A stretch of 64,000 nt of DNA from DSSM01 sp964484125 (lineage in GTDB: Bacteria > Bacteroidota > Ignavibacteria > Tepidaquicellales > Tepidaquicellaceae): positions 172,310 to 236,309 of the forward strand of contig CAZAEK010000001.1 of the NCBI GenBank assembly GCA_964484125.1, written 5' to 3'. Numbering within the stretch: position 1 is the stretch's first letter; the number at the start of each line of letters is the position of its first letter. Under the pieces are notes generated by a model that was not told where the DNA came from, made no database searches, and saw nothing but the letters and a program-made list of their open reading frames with translations. The translations under genes and the position numbers were made by a program. Shown piece by piece: positions 35,893 to 44,970 of the stretch.

Positions 35893-36600
35893 TTAATTAT
35901 CAATTACTATTACAAATTCGCCTTTCTCTTTAATTGAATTAATATCTCTGACTAAATCTTTTATTTTTCCACGGATATTTTCTTCAAAAATTTTCGTTAA
36001 TTCCCTGCTTACTGTAACTAATCTGCCGGGGAAATATTCATATATTTCTTTCAATGTTTTTCTTATTCGAAACTTGGATTCAAAAATTATTACCGGCATT
36101 TTCAAATCCCTTAAATAAAGATAAACATTTTCCCTTCCTTTAAGAGGAAGAAAACCCTGAAAGAAAAACCGCTTGTTGTTGTAACCTGAAAGTACAAGGG
36201 AATGAATGAGTGAACTTGCTCCGGGGATTGCTCTGACGTTAATTCCAAGCTTAACGCATTCTGCAACTAATACAGTCCCGGGGTCTGATATGCAAGGAGT
36301 ACCTGCATCACTTGTCAGTGCAACCGTCATTCCGTTTAAAAGTTCATCAGTTATCATTTTCAACCTTGAATTTTCCACTTTTGAATAATTACTTATTATT
36401 CTTTTCCTTATGCCGTAATGATTAAGAAGATTTGAAGTAACCCTTGTATCTTCGGCGACTATAAAATCAACATTCCTTAAGATATGCAATGCTCTGAAAG
36501 AAATATCCTTTAGGTTACCAATTGGTGTGGAAACTATATAAAGAGTCCCTTTTTCAGGTTCTTTAAGTGATTGCTCTATCTTAAGCGGTATATTCTCCAT
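35893..36600 (-). CDS. rsmI: 16S rRNA (cytidine1402-2'-O)-methyltransferase
   Basis: Tetrapyrrole-methylase-fold enzyme modifying C1402 in the decoding centre. GTLYIVSTPIGNLKDISFRAL, the DFIVAEDTRVTSNLL motif, the ALTSDAGTPCISDPG loop and VRAIPGASSLIHSLVLSG are all family hallmarks. I use ATG 36600 (235 residues) instead of TTG 36624, which would add a non-conserved eight-residue leader. It is five bases upstream of gltX. Confidence 0.95.
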   Translation of the reverse strand: MENIPLKIEQSLKEPEKGTLYIVSTPIGNLKDISFRALHILRNVDFIVAEDTRVTSNLLNHYGIRKRIISNYSKVENSRLKMITDELLNGMTVALTSDAGTPCISDPGTVLVAECVKLGINVRAIPGASSLIHSLVLSGYNNKRFFFQGFLPLKGRENVYLYLRDLKMPVIIFESKFRIRKTLKEIYEYFPGRLVTVSRELTKIFEENIRGKIKDLVRDINSIKEKGEFVIVIDN

Positions 36601-36712
36601 AAAAAAATCAGCCCTGTAATACAAGGCGGAATAGTGTGAAATGATTTATGCAATTATTTAAAATATAAATATACTTATATTGTGTTATAAAATAAATAAT
36701 AAAACGTAACTT

Positions 36713-37459
36713 ATGATTGTTATAGGTAAAAACGCCATACTCGAAATCTTAAAAAGTAATCCAAAAGACATAAATAAGATTATTTTTATGCGGACTCTGA
36801 AGCCGGAACAGCGTCTCAAAGAAATAGTTTTAATAGCAAAAGAAAACGGTATTAAATTACAATCACTATCAAAATTTGATTTCGCAAAGTATTTCAACCG
36901 CAAAAATAAAGAAGAAGGAATCTCTCAGGGAGTAATTGGATTTATGAAGGATTTTGAATACACAATTCTGAGAGATTTACTGAATGATTTAAAACCTGTA
37001 AAAAACCCTTTAATTCTTATACTTGACGAAATAACAGACCCTCATAATCTCGGTGCAATTATTCGTTCAGCGGTATGCCTCGGAGCTGACGGAATCGTAA
37101 TACCACGACACAATTCTGCAGAAATAAATCATACTGTTTTCAAAACATCATCCGGAGCGGCTAAGTTAATACCTGTATGCAAGGAAACAAATTTGACAAA
37201 TTCTATTCTTTATTTGAAGCAAAACGGCTTTACTATAGTCGGTGCTGACGCAAAAACTAAAACTCTGTTATATGAATTCGATTTCAAAAGACCAATAGCA
37301 CTTGTTCTCGGTAGTGAGGGCTACGGTTTAAGACAAGGGATATCTGAAAATTGTGATAATCTTGTCAGAATTCCCATGGCAGGGCGAATTGACAGCTTAA
37401 ATGTATCAGTTTCAGCCGGAGTATTTCTTTATGAAATTTTCAGACAGAAACAAATATAA
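36713..37459 (+). CDS. rlmB: 23S rRNA (guanosine-2'-O)-methyltransferase RlmB-like
   Basis: A 248-residue SPOUT methyltransferase of the TrmH group 3 type. It opens with the substrate-binding domain (VIGKNAILEILKSNPKDINKI) and has motif 1 ILDEITDPHNLGAIIRSAVCLGADG, motif 2 LVLGSEGYGLRQG and motif 3 RIPMAGRIDSLNVSVSAGVFLYE. It is more RlmB-like than the other SpoU protein in this window. It ends two bases from the convergent small membrane-protein gene. Confidence 0.9.
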   Translation: MIVIGKNAILEILKSNPKDINKIIFMRTLKPEQRLKEIVLIAKENGIKLQSLSKFDFAKYFNRKNKEEGISQGVIGFMKDFEYTILRDLLNDLKPVKNPLILILDEITDPHNLGAIIRSAVCLGADGIVIPRHNSAEINHTVFKTSSGAAKLIPVCKETNLTNSILYLKQNGFTIVGADAKTKTLLYEFDFKRPIALVLGSEGYGLRQGISENCDNLVRIPMAGRIDSLNVSVSAGVFLYEIFRQKQI

Positions 37460-37461
37460 TT

Positions 37462-37593
37462 TTATTCTCCTGTTTTTTTCTTCCAGTACTTTTCAACGAA
37501 TCTCGTGTGAAATGAACTTACCGACGTTAAAAGAGTAATAATAACAATTATTATACTAAGAACAATTGCAAGTACCCATATAAAAGTTTCCAA
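37462..37593 (-). CDS. Small single-pass membrane protein (43 aa)
   Basis: A short reading frame below the usual length cut-off. It starts with TTG at 37593, preceded by a GGAG ribosome-binding tract five bases upstream, and encodes a long hydrophobic helix (WVLAIVLSIIIVIITLLTS) followed by a basic tail (RFVEKYWKKKTGE). It fills the space between the hydrolase gene and rlmB with eight bases to the hydrolase stop, so it is probably co-transcribed with it. No family recognised. Confidence 0.5.
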   Translation of the reverse strand: METFIWVLAIVLSIIIVIITLLTSVSSFHTRFVEKYWKKKTGE

Positions 37594-37601
37594 TTAATCT
37601 C

Positions 37602-38390
37602 CTATTTTAGATATTTTACGAACCAATCTGTAATTAAAATATTTATACCGGGAAAATCTTTTATCAATTCCTTCCCGTGCTTCTCTGATTCAAACTGTTT
37701 ATATTCTTTTGGAGTTCCGAGAAATGTATCAAATATCATCTGAGATTCTGTTCCGTATTTTCCATCTTTATTGCCGCAAATCAGCAAAACATTATTAATA
37801 GATTTTACCATTCTTCCCATCATCGCTTCAAAGTTACCGGTAAGATTTTCAAAAGTAAGTTTCCCTACTGAAATTCCGATTGATGCCTTCGCTCCGAGAT
37901 AATATGAGGCATATAGCGAGAGTGAACCACCAATTGATGTTCCGGCACATCCAATGTTGTTTGAATCAACTGGAGGATTTGATTTAGCCCATTTGAACAC
38001 AGCTTCAACATCTTTTGGCGTTTGTTCAGGGTCAGTTAATAATTTTTCAAATTCTACTTTTGCCTTGTCTGATTTACCATGACTTCTTAAATCTATTGCA
38101 ATTACTTTAAATCCGGAATTGATTAATGTATCAATAAGTTCAGCTGACCACTGTTCCTTATTTGAATTGAACTGATGAATCAGAATTACTAATGGCTGCG
38201 GTGTATCTTTCTTACTTTCATCATAATAATAATCTGATGAGATCCTGAGATTATCAGAAGTAATAATTTCCGGATTCTCTTTCTTAATGCTGCTTTTAAG
38301 CTGTGTATTATTTTTTGTACCTCCAGATTCAATTGATTTTGTGGTACAACCGGCTAAAAGAAAAATAAATATTAATATAAAGTATCTCAT
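37602..38390 (-). CDS. Alpha/beta-hydrolase lipoprotein
   Basis: A 262-residue protein with a lipoprotein signal (ILIFIFLLAGC, Cys15) and an alpha/beta-hydrolase domain of dienelactone-hydrolase/serine aminopeptidase style: oxyanion region VILIHQFNSNKEQW, nucleophile elbow GTSIGGS, later acid region ICGNKDGKYG and a C-terminal HG (SEKHGKEL) providing the catalytic His. Likely an envelope-anchored esterase or peptidase; substrate unknown. Confidence 0.82.
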   Translation of the reverse strand: MRYFILIFIFLLAGCTTKSIESGGTKNNTQLKSSIKKENPEIITSDNLRISSDYYYDESKKDTPQPLVILIHQFNSNKEQWSAELIDTLINSGFKVIAIDLRSHGKSDKAKVEFEKLLTDPEQTPKDVEAVFKWAKSNPPVDSNNIGCAGTSIGGSLSLYASYYLGAKASIGISVGKLTFENLTGNFEAMMGRMVKSINNVLLICGNKDGKYGTESQMIFDTFLGTPKEYKQFESEKHGKELIKDFPGINILITDWFVKYLK

Positions 38391-38406
38391 TTTGTTTAAA
38401 TAATAA

Positions 38407-38435
38407 GGGGACTGAAAATCAGTCCCCGGTTTTTT
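38407..38435. terminator. Hairpin terminator between ilvE and the hydrolase gene
   Basis: A perfect 9-bp GC-rich stem (GGGGACTGA / TCAGTCCCC) with a three-base loop. It follows the ilvE stop on the minus strand. The better T tract (GGTTTTTT) lies on the plus side; on the minus strand the hairpin is followed only by TTATTATTT, so termination of ilvE may be partial. Confidence 0.6.
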
Positions 38436-38453
38436 AAAAAATTTATTTTAATA

Positions 38454-39682
38454 TTAAAAATCAAGATGTACAATCCAGTTTCTTGTATCTTCTACCTCGC
38501 CGTATTGAATTGAAGTAATTATATCATAGAACTTCTGTGCAACAGGACCGATTTCCATATTATTTATTATGTACTCTTTATCGAGATATGAAAGCATACC
38601 AACAGGTGAAATTACAGCGGCTGTCCCCGTACCAAATACTTCATTCAGAATTCCTTTTTTATGTGCATCAATAACTTCATTTATACTGATATTTCTTTCA
38701 GTAACTTTCATTCCCATTTCTTTTGCAAGAATAAGGACTGAATTTCTTGTTACTCCGGGCAGAATTGAGCCCTTTTCAAGAGATGGTGTAATTAGCTCTC
38801 CATCTATGACAAACATAATATTCATTGCACCTACTTCATCAATATCTTTTCTGTTAACTCCATCAAGCCATAACACCTGCGAAAATCCTTTCTGATGTGC
38901 TTCCATTCCTGCTTTAAGTGAAGCGGCATAATTAGCGGCAGTCTTTGCCATTCCAACTCCTCCCTTTACTGCTCTTACATATTCAGTTGTAACAAGTATC
39001 TTAACAGGTTTCAATCCCTCTGCATAATATGAAGCAACAGGAGAAGTCATTACTATTAATCTTGCAGTTGGTGAAGCGGTAACACCGAGAAAATTGCTTG
39101 AACCAAACATTACAGGCCTGATGTAAAGCGATTGTCCCCTTTCCTGAGGAATCCATTGTTTATCAAGAGTTATAAGCTCCTTGATACCTTCGATTAATGT
39201 TTCTTCATCGAATTCAGGTAAGCAAACCATTTTTGCAGAATTATTCAGACGNNNNNNNNNNNNNNNNNNNNNNNNNNNNNNNNNNNNNNNNNNNNNNNNN
39301 NNNNNNNNNNNNNNNNNNNNNNNNNNNNNNNNNNNNNNNNNNNNNNNNNNNATGTTTCTTCATCGAATTCAGGTAAGCAAACCATTTTTGCAGAATTATT
39401 CAGACGTTTTGCATTCATATCAGGTCTGAAAATATTTGCTCCGCCTTTAGCAGATTTAAATGCTTTTAATCCTTCAAAAATTGTTTGTCCGTAATGCAAG
39501 GTGCAAAGCCCGGGTTCTATTGGCATTGCTCTGTATGGTTCAATTTTCCCTCCGTCCCACTTCCCGTCACTGTAATCCGAAACAAATATATGGTCGGAGA
39601 AATATACTCCAAATCGAAGATTATTCCAATCAATTCCGGAAATTCCCGATTCTTTTGTTTTCTCAATATTGAATTTAGACAT
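38454..39682 (-). CDS. ilvE: Branched-chain amino acid aminotransferase (interrupted by a scaffold gap)
   Basis: PLP fold-type IV aminotransferase for leucine, isoleucine and valine. The N-terminal part has GLCTLHYGQTIFEGLKAF and the C-terminal part the PLP-lysine region GGVGMAKTAANYAASL and GTGTAAVISPVG. A run of 100 N breaks the gene, and the 55 bases on each side of the run are identical. Removing the N run and one copy (155 bases) leaves 1074 bases, an uninterrupted 357-residue protein, the normal length for this large BCAT type. So the gene is intact and the break is an assembly artefact. Confidence 0.93.
39197..39251. repeat. Left copy of 55-bp duplicated contig end
   Basis: Identical to 39352-39406 on the other side of the N run. 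It is best explained as the overlap of two contigs that the scaffolder failed to merge, not as a biological repeat. Confidence 0.9.
39252..39351. other. Assembly gap of exactly 100 N
   Basis: A round-number run of N inside ilvE, a scaffolder placeholder of unknown true length. The flanking duplicate indicates the true gap is zero with a 55-base overlap. Confidence 0.98.
39352..39406. repeat. Right copy of 55-bp duplicated contig end
   Basis: Identical to 39197-39251; see the ilvE entry. Collapsing the two copies restores the reading frame. Confidence 0.9.
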
Positions 39683-39742
39683 AATACGATTGTTTAAATT
39701 TTAAGGAAGTGTTTTTGTAAATATAATACAAAATAATTAAAT

Positions 39743-39773
39743 TAATTAGTAAAAAAACCATAATTACTAATTA
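39743..39773. promoter_or_regulatory. Inverted repeat in the divergent ilvE/nitroreductase region
   Basis: Nine-base arms TAATTAGTA and TACTAATTA with a 13-base spacer in a very AT-rich 219-base divergent intergenic region. It could be an operator for one or both genes, but such palindromes also arise by chance in sequence of this composition. Confidence 0.25.
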
Positions 39774-39901
39774 TAATTAAAATATTATAAATATCATTTT
39801 TTAAATTATTTTTTCTTTAAAAAATCTTCAGATAGAATTTTTTTAGTGCCAATTCTGTTAATAATTGTATAAACAATTAAATTAAAAAATTAAATATAAA
39901 A

Positions 39902-40531
39902 ATGGACATAATTGATGCATTGAACTGGCGATATGCCACAAAGAGAATGACAGGTGAAAAACTACCACAGGAAAAAGTTGAAAAAATTCTCGAAGCTCTG
40001 CGACTTTCAGCATCTTCAATGGGGATTCAGCCATATACCGTGTTAGTAATAGAAAATCCTGAACTGAGAAAACAGCTTAAGGCAGTTGCATACAATCAAC
40101 CTCAGATCGTAGAAAGTTCTCATTTACTTGTATTTGCCGCATGGACAGATTTAACAGAAAAACATGTTGATAAATACATAGATAATATTGCAAAGATAAG
40201 AAATGAAACAAAGGAAAGTCTTTCCGGCTTTAAAGAAATGATGATGGGCACAGTAAATAGTTTAACACCGGAACAAAAACATAACTGGGCAGCCCGTCAG
40301 ACATACATTGCATTGGGTACAGCACTTTCAGCTGCAGCCCTTGAGCAGGTTGATTCAACACCAATGGAAGGTTTTATTCCCGAAGAATTTGATAAGATAT
40401 TAAATTTAAAAGAAAAGGGCTTGAAAAGTGTTGCACTTATGGCTCTCGGATACAGAGATGTTGTAAATGATACTCTCGCAAAGAAGAAAAAAGTAAGACG
40501 TTGTAAAGAGGAACTATTTATCCGTTTATAA
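39902..40531 (+). CDS. NAD(P)H-dependent nitroreductase (NfsB-like)
   Basis: A 209-residue FMN-dependent flavoprotein. The N-terminal RYATKRMTGEKLPQEKVEKILEALRLSASSMGIQPYTVLVI matches the NfsB/oxygen-insensitive nitroreductase family (FMN-binding Arg and Ser), and WAARQTYIALGTALSAAALEQVDSTPMEGF is the second FMN contact region. Physiological substrate is unknown (quinones, nitroaromatics or dihydropteridine). A strong terminator follows. Confidence 0.9.
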   Translation: MDIIDALNWRYATKRMTGEKLPQEKVEKILEALRLSASSMGIQPYTVLVIENPELRKQLKAVAYNQPQIVESSHLLVFAAWTDLTEKHVDKYIDNIAKIRNETKESLSGFKEMMMGTVNSLTPEQKHNWAARQTYIALGTALSAAALEQVDSTPMEGFIPEEFDKILNLKEKGLKSVALMALGYRDVVNDTLAKKKKVRRCKEELFIRL

Positions 40532-40535
40532 ATTT

Positions 40536-40560
40536 AAAAGGGCTTTTTAGAGCCCTTTTT
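40536..40560. terminator. Bidirectional Rho-independent terminator
   Basis: Stem AAAAGGGCT / AGCCCTTTT with a six-base loop and T tracts on both strands, between the nitroreductase and the convergent phenylalanine hydroxylase gene. Confidence 0.88.
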
Positions 40561-40578
40561 ATTAGAGTTATATTTTTA

Positions 40579-41475
40579 TTAAAATTTTGCTGTTAAGAAA
40601 CTTTCTATGTCTTCTTCGCTGACATATGGCTCACCTGGTGATACATTGTTAAGTTTTCCATTCTTAAGCCATCTTTCGAGTTCATCAACTAATGAAAAGA
40701 GATGATCAAATGAATCCACAATAAATAAAAGTGGCTGATAATGGTCAATTTCAAAATACTGATTAACTGTCCATTCGAGCTGTATTGGATAACGTTGAAC
40801 GTCTGGAGATTTTAAACAATGCTCTAATTCTCCGTAAGAGCTAAGTAACCCGCTACCGTATGCACGCAATTCATTCCCGGAGCGGATTAATCCAAATTCT
40901 ACAGTAAACCAGAAAAATCTTGCAAGAGCTTTAATTACAGACTTTGCACGTTGAATCTGAATTTCCTTATCTTTAATCTCCTGTATGACAAGTGCCGCTG
41001 ATACTGCAAATTCACCGAAACGTACAAGAGTATCTGCAAATGCCTTATCTGTATGCATTGGAACATGACCAGCTACATCGTGAAAAATATCAGGTTCGGG
41101 GAGATAATCAAGTTTCGAACTATCGCGAACAGTTATGGTTGTTGGGAAATCCCTGTTTCTAAGACAGTCAAAGAATGTAAATGCAGGAATATATCCGCTT
41201 ACAGGTTTTGCAGAAAATCCAGTAAGTGGTTGTAAAAACTTATTTATATCTTCTATCCTTGGAACTCTCGCAGGATCTAAATTGAGTTTTGCAACTCCTT
41301 CAAGAAATTTCGGATTTGCATATTTCTGCCAGCGTTCCTGAATTCTCGAATATAGATTTGCCCATGCGAGGTGATTTTCTTCTGAATAAAGCTCATACGG
41401 TTGTGTTATAAACCTCTGTCCGTTTTGCTGAGCATTCTCAATGAAAGGTGATTTTGTTGTAGTTAATCCTGCCAT
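40579..41475 (-). CDS. phhA: Phenylalanine 4-monooxygenase (aromatic amino acid hydroxylase)
   Basis: Non-haem iron, tetrahydropterin-dependent enzyme converting phenylalanine to tyrosine. Iron ligands His132 and His137 lie in PEPDIFHDVAGHVPMH and Glu193 in WFTVEFGLI, the invariant two-His-one-Glu set. AYGSGLLSSYGELEHCL is also characteristic. 298 residues is normal for the bacterial, regulatory-domain-free form. Phenylalanine versus tryptophan preference is not certain. The needed pterin could come from the PTPS-like gene at 22.1 kb. Confidence 0.9.
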   Translation of the reverse strand: MAGLTTTKSPFIENAQQNGQRFITQPYELYSEENHLAWANLYSRIQERWQKYANPKFLEGVAKLNLDPARVPRIEDINKFLQPLTGFSAKPVSGYIPAFTFFDCLRNRDFPTTITVRDSSKLDYLPEPDIFHDVAGHVPMHTDKAFADTLVRFGEFAVSAALVIQEIKDKEIQIQRAKSVIKALARFFWFTVEFGLIRSGNELRAYGSGLLSSYGELEHCLKSPDVQRYPIQLEWTVNQYFEIDHYQPLLFIVDSFDHLFSLVDELERWLKNGKLNNVSPGEPYVSEEDIESFLTAKF

Positions 41476-41490
41476 TTTATTACCTCTTGT

Positions 41491-42195
41491 TTATTTTGAG
41501 TGAATTACTATTTTTCTTATATAAGCTGTTTTTCCGATTTCAAGTAAATACCTGACAGTCTTTGCTATATCTTCCGGTTGTATCATATCTTCAGGTTTCA
41601 GAGGAGAATCATTCGCCATTCTTGTATTTACCCATCCCGGACAAATAGCAGTAACTTTTATACCAATTGGCTCTAATTCCTGGGCAAGAGAATCGCTGTA
41701 ACCTGTCAGTGCAAATTTTGATGCAACGTATCCTCCAACATCAGGGAATGCTTCTACTCCGCAAATTGAAGAAATATTAAAAATATATCCGTTTCTATCT
41801 TTTTTCATTGAGGGTATAACTGCCTGAGATAAACAAGCCGCTGTTATAAAATTTGTGTTCATCATTCTTTGCAGTTTTTCTATTTGTAACTCAGACGTAC
41901 CTGTGATATGTTCACCTGCGTTATTTACGAGAACAGAAACTTTTCCAAATTCCCTAATTATTTTTTCTGCAAATTCATGAGCTTTTTCACAATCTGAAAT
42001 ATCAAAAGCACCTTTAATTATTTTTATTTCGGGATATTGTTTTAAAATCTGAGCTGAGGCATTTTCAATATCCTTTTCATTTCGCGATATAATTCCAAGC
42101 CAATATCCCAGAGATGCAAGCTCCTTAGCGATAGAAAAACCAATACCGCGGCTCGCTCCAGTAACAATAGCTGTTTTATTCTGAATATGATTCAT
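41491..42195 (-). CDS. Short-chain dehydrogenase/reductase
   Basis: A 234-residue classical SDR: cofactor motif TGASRGIGFSIAKEL, structural NNAGEHITG, catalytic Ser in IFNISSICG, and the YVASK motif (Tyr and Lys), followed by CPGWVNTRM. It is 15 bases upstream of the phenylalanine hydroxylase gene on the same strand, so co-transcription is likely; a pterin-recycling dihydropteridine reductase-like role is possible but unsupported beyond position. Confidence 0.88.
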   Translation of the reverse strand: MNHIQNKTAIVTGASRGIGFSIAKELASLGYWLGIISRNEKDIENASAQILKQYPEIKIIKGAFDISDCEKAHEFAEKIIREFGKVSVLVNNAGEHITGTSELQIEKLQRMMNTNFITAACLSQAVIPSMKKDRNGYIFNISSICGVEAFPDVGGYVASKFALTGYSDSLAQELEPIGIKVTAICPGWVNTRMANDSPLKPEDMIQPEDIAKTVRYLLEIGKTAYIRKIVIHSK

Positions 42196-42281
42196 AAATA
42201 ATAAAAATAATCCGGTTTTGTTTCAGATTAATATAAAAAACAAATATTATATATAAAAATTCAAAAAAATATAAATATTTT

Positions 42282-43499
42282 TTAAGAAAAACGTATAGAC
42301 TTCACGGGATCAAACCTCGAAGCTATGTAGGCAGGAATAATAGTAGCAAAAAATATAAGAACAACAGTAATTACGGAAATAAGTATTATTAATTCAGGTT
42401 TTAAAAGTATCGGGACATTTTTCATATAATATTGTTCCGGTAATTTAAAAAATTTAAATTGCAGTTCAAGCAGAGAAAGTCCAATACCGATTATATTACC
42501 TATAATAATTCCGAGAACTCCAATAATCATTCCATCAATAATAAATATTTTCATAATATCAATTCCGTTACAACCTAATGATTTAAGTATGCCTATAGAT
42601 TGAGTTTTCTCAAGTACAAGCATAAGTAACGTCCCTATTATATTGAAAGAAGCTACAATTATTATTAAACCCAGAATAATTGGTGTTGGTGCTTTTTGCA
42701 ATGCCACCCATGTAAAAAGTTCTTTATAAAGCTGATACATTGACCGGGTGTAATGTGGATATTTTAATAAATTTCTTATTTCCTCAGTCTTTTCACTTAT
42801 CTTTTCGATATCATATATGCTTAACTCAACCGCTGTTACAAGAGTATCCATATTGAAGAGTTCCTGAGCTGTTGCTATATCAGTATATATCAAAAGGTCA
42901 TCATATTCCCTTAATCCGGATTCATAGATTCCGGAAATTTTAAATTGCTTTATTTTTGGTTGATTTACCGGTGAAGGAATTCCTTTTAATCCGAATACAA
43001 TTACTTTATCATCAATTTTTATTCCAAGTTTTGAAGCAAGTTTGTCACCGATTATCAACCTTGAAAAAGTAGAATCTATAGGTTCAAGGTTCTGACTCCC
43101 CTCAATTATTTTTGTTCGTCCGCTCGAGAGATCTGTATTTGCATCAATTCCTTTAAGCATAATTCCTTCTATAGCTCCTTTGTATCTTATTACAGCTTCT
43201 TTCTGAATAAATGGTGCAATACTCTTTATCCCCTGAATATTTTCTTTTATAGTTTTAATTGTATTTTTATAATCCGTAAGGCCTTCTGGATTGAATGATG
43301 TGATTTGAATATGAGATACAAGCCCTGAAACTTTTTCTCTTATCTCTTTCTCAAATCCGTTTAAAATTGAGACAGCAATTATTAAAGTAGCAACTCCGAG
43401 AGAAATACCGAGTATTGAGATGTATGTAATGAAGGATACAAATTTTGAATCCTTTTTTGAGAATAAATATCTTTTTGATATGAAGTATTTATAATTCAA
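42282..43499 (-). CDS. LolC/LolE-type lipoprotein-releasing ABC permease
   Basis: A 405-residue permease with an N-terminal FISKRYLFSKKDSKFVSFITYISILGISLGVATLIIAVSILNGF helix region typical of LolC/LolE, a periplasmic domain, and three C-terminal helices with EKTQSIGILKSLGCNG before the second. In the Lol pathway it extracts lipoproteins from the inner membrane for transfer to LolA. The start is TTG at 43499, four bases after the prfB stop. No LolD is adjacent; the ATPase at 18.5 kb belongs to another operon. Confidence 0.88.
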   Translation of the reverse strand: MNYKYFISKRYLFSKKDSKFVSFITYISILGISLGVATLIIAVSILNGFEKEIREKVSGLVSHIQITSFNPEGLTDYKNTIKTIKENIQGIKSIAPFIQKEAVIRYKGAIEGIMLKGIDANTDLSSGRTKIIEGSQNLEPIDSTFSRLIIGDKLASKLGIKIDDKVIVFGLKGIPSPVNQPKIKQFKISGIYESGLREYDDLLIYTDIATAQELFNMDTLVTAVELSIYDIEKISEKTEEIRNLLKYPHYTRSMYQLYKELFTWVALQKAPTPIILGLIIIVASFNIIGTLLMLVLEKTQSIGILKSLGCNGIDIMKIFIIDGMIIGVLGIIIGNIIGIGLSLLELQFKFFKLPEQYYMKNVPILLKPELIILISVITVVLIFFATIIPAYIASRFDPVKSIRFS

Positions 43500-43502
43500 T
43501 CT

Positions 43503-44592
43503 TCAACTTAATAAATATGCTTTTATAAATTCGTGAATTTCTCCGTCCATCACCGATTGAGTATCACTTGTTTCAAAGTTTGTTCTGTGGTCTTTTACCA
43601 TATTATATGGATGAAATACATAGCTTCGTATCTGACTTCCCCATTCAATTTTCTTTTTTGATTTTTCTATTTCGCTTAATTTCTCAAGTTCCTTTTGCTT
43701 TTCAAGTTGATATAATTTAGAACGAAGCATCTTCATTGCATTCATCTTATTCTGCATTTGGGAGCGCTCATTCTGGCATTGAACTACTATTCCTGTAGGT
43801 ATATGAGTAATCCTGATTGCCGTTTCTACTTTATTTACATTTTGACCGCCTGCTCCGCCTGCCCTGAATGTGTCAACTTTAATATCGTTTGGATTAATTT
43901 CTATTTCAATGTTATCATCAATGATTGGTGTTACATATACAGCCGCAAATGAAGTATGCCTTTTTTTGTTTGCATCAAATGGTGAGATCCTTACCAAGCG
44001 GTGTACTCCGTTTTCTGCTTTCAGATATCCATAGGCATATTCGCCTGTAATTTCAATCGTAGCACTTTTTATTCCTGCGCCATCACCATCAAGTCGGTCA
44101 ATTAAAACAACCTTATAGCCCTGTGTTTCTGCATATCGCATGTACATTCTCAAAAGCATCTCAGCCCAATCCTGTGCTTCAGTTCCACCTGCACCTGAAT
44201 TAATTGTCAGGATACAATCATTGATATCATCTTCATCTGAAAGCATATTTTTAAATTCGAGATCTGAAAGTTCTTTCTCGAATTTTGTTATCATATTCTC
44301 AATTTCAGATTCTACTGATTCATCATTTTCCAATTCTGCAATTTCAATGAATGTATCTATGTCTTTGAGCTGATTGTCAATTTTCTCATATTCTTCCACC
44401 CACCTGGTTAAATTTGCTTTTTCTTTTAAAATTTTTTGTGCGGTTTGATTATCGTCCCAGAATCCATCTGATTCAGTTTTCTTCTGAAGTTCGCTGATTT
44501 TTAATTTCTTTTCATCAATTTCAAAGAAACCTCCCGAGATGCTTAAGCTTCTCACGTGGTTCTTTTAATCTGTATTTCAGTTGATCAAACAT
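43503..44592 (-). CDS. prfB: Peptide chain release factor 2 with programmed +1 frameshift
   Basis: Release factor for UAA and UGA codons. The zero frame begins at ATG 44592 (preceded by a GAGGAAA tract), runs 23 codons (MFDQLKYRLKEPREKL...) and stops at TGA 44523-44521. A +1 shift at CTT-T skips base 44523 and continues as EIDEKKLKI to 43503, giving 362 residues, the normal RF2 length. The RF2-specific SPF tripeptide (VRISPFDANKK) and the catalytic GGQ (AGGAGGQNVNKVE) are present. Annotating from the internal GTG at 44555 would lose the real N-terminus. Confidence 0.95.
44520..44538 (-). promoter_or_regulatory. prfB programmed +1 frameshift site
   Basis: On the minus strand the sequence is CTC-GGG-AGG-TTT-CTT-TGA-A. 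It has an SD-like GGGAGG three bases before the slippery CTT, then an in-frame TGA. This is the arrangement of the Escherichia coli RF2 autoregulatory site, where low RF2 slows termination at TGA and favours the shift. Confidence 0.93.
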
Positions 44593-44601
44593 AAATTTCC
44601 T

Positions 44602-44913
44602 CTACTTTTCTATTTCCATTTTTAGAAGTGCTGATGCAAGCGTTTTCCCCTGTGCATCTAACTTCAGTGATACTGTTCCGCCACCTCCCAATGTATTGTG
44701 AAGTATAAAGTTTAATGCGTTTATATTTGGCATCTCGTACCTCTCTACTTCTCCAAGACAAATTCCTTCAAAAAATTTTTTTACCCGCTCTGCTGTTACC
44801 TCTCTTTTTATCAGCTCATAGTCTTCTTTATTGTAAGCTATAAGCCCTATATTTGCAGCATCTCCCTTATCACCGCTGCGTCCGTGGCATATTTCTTTTA
44901 GTTTTATTTTCAT
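44602..44913 (-). CDS. AtuA-like ferredoxin-fold protein
   Basis: A 103-residue stand-alone version of the C-terminal domain of the AtuA/DUF1446 family, seen next to acyclic terpene or acyl-CoA degradation genes in other bacteria. LKEICHGRSGDKGDAANIGLIAY and the glycine-rich LGGGGTVSLKLDAQGK match that domain. Function unknown. It lies nine bases before prfB in the same run. Confidence 0.75.
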   Translation of the reverse strand: MKIKLKEICHGRSGDKGDAANIGLIAYNKEDYELIKREVTAERVKKFFEGICLGEVERYEMPNINALNFILHNTLGGGGTVSLKLDAQGKTLASALLKMEIEK

Positions 44914-44970
44914 TTTTTTATTTTACAAAAATACCAAATTAATCATTTATTGGAAATACAAAGAAAAACA

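Noticed and set aside
38454..39682. ilvE pseudogene or insertion
   Set aside because: The break is an N run with duplicated flanks; collapsing it restores an intact frame.
43503..44555. prfB starting at the internal GTG 44555
   Set aside because: The upstream zero frame encodes a normal RF2 N-terminus and ends at a textbook CTT-TGA frameshift site; the GTG frame before the shift encodes unrelated residues.
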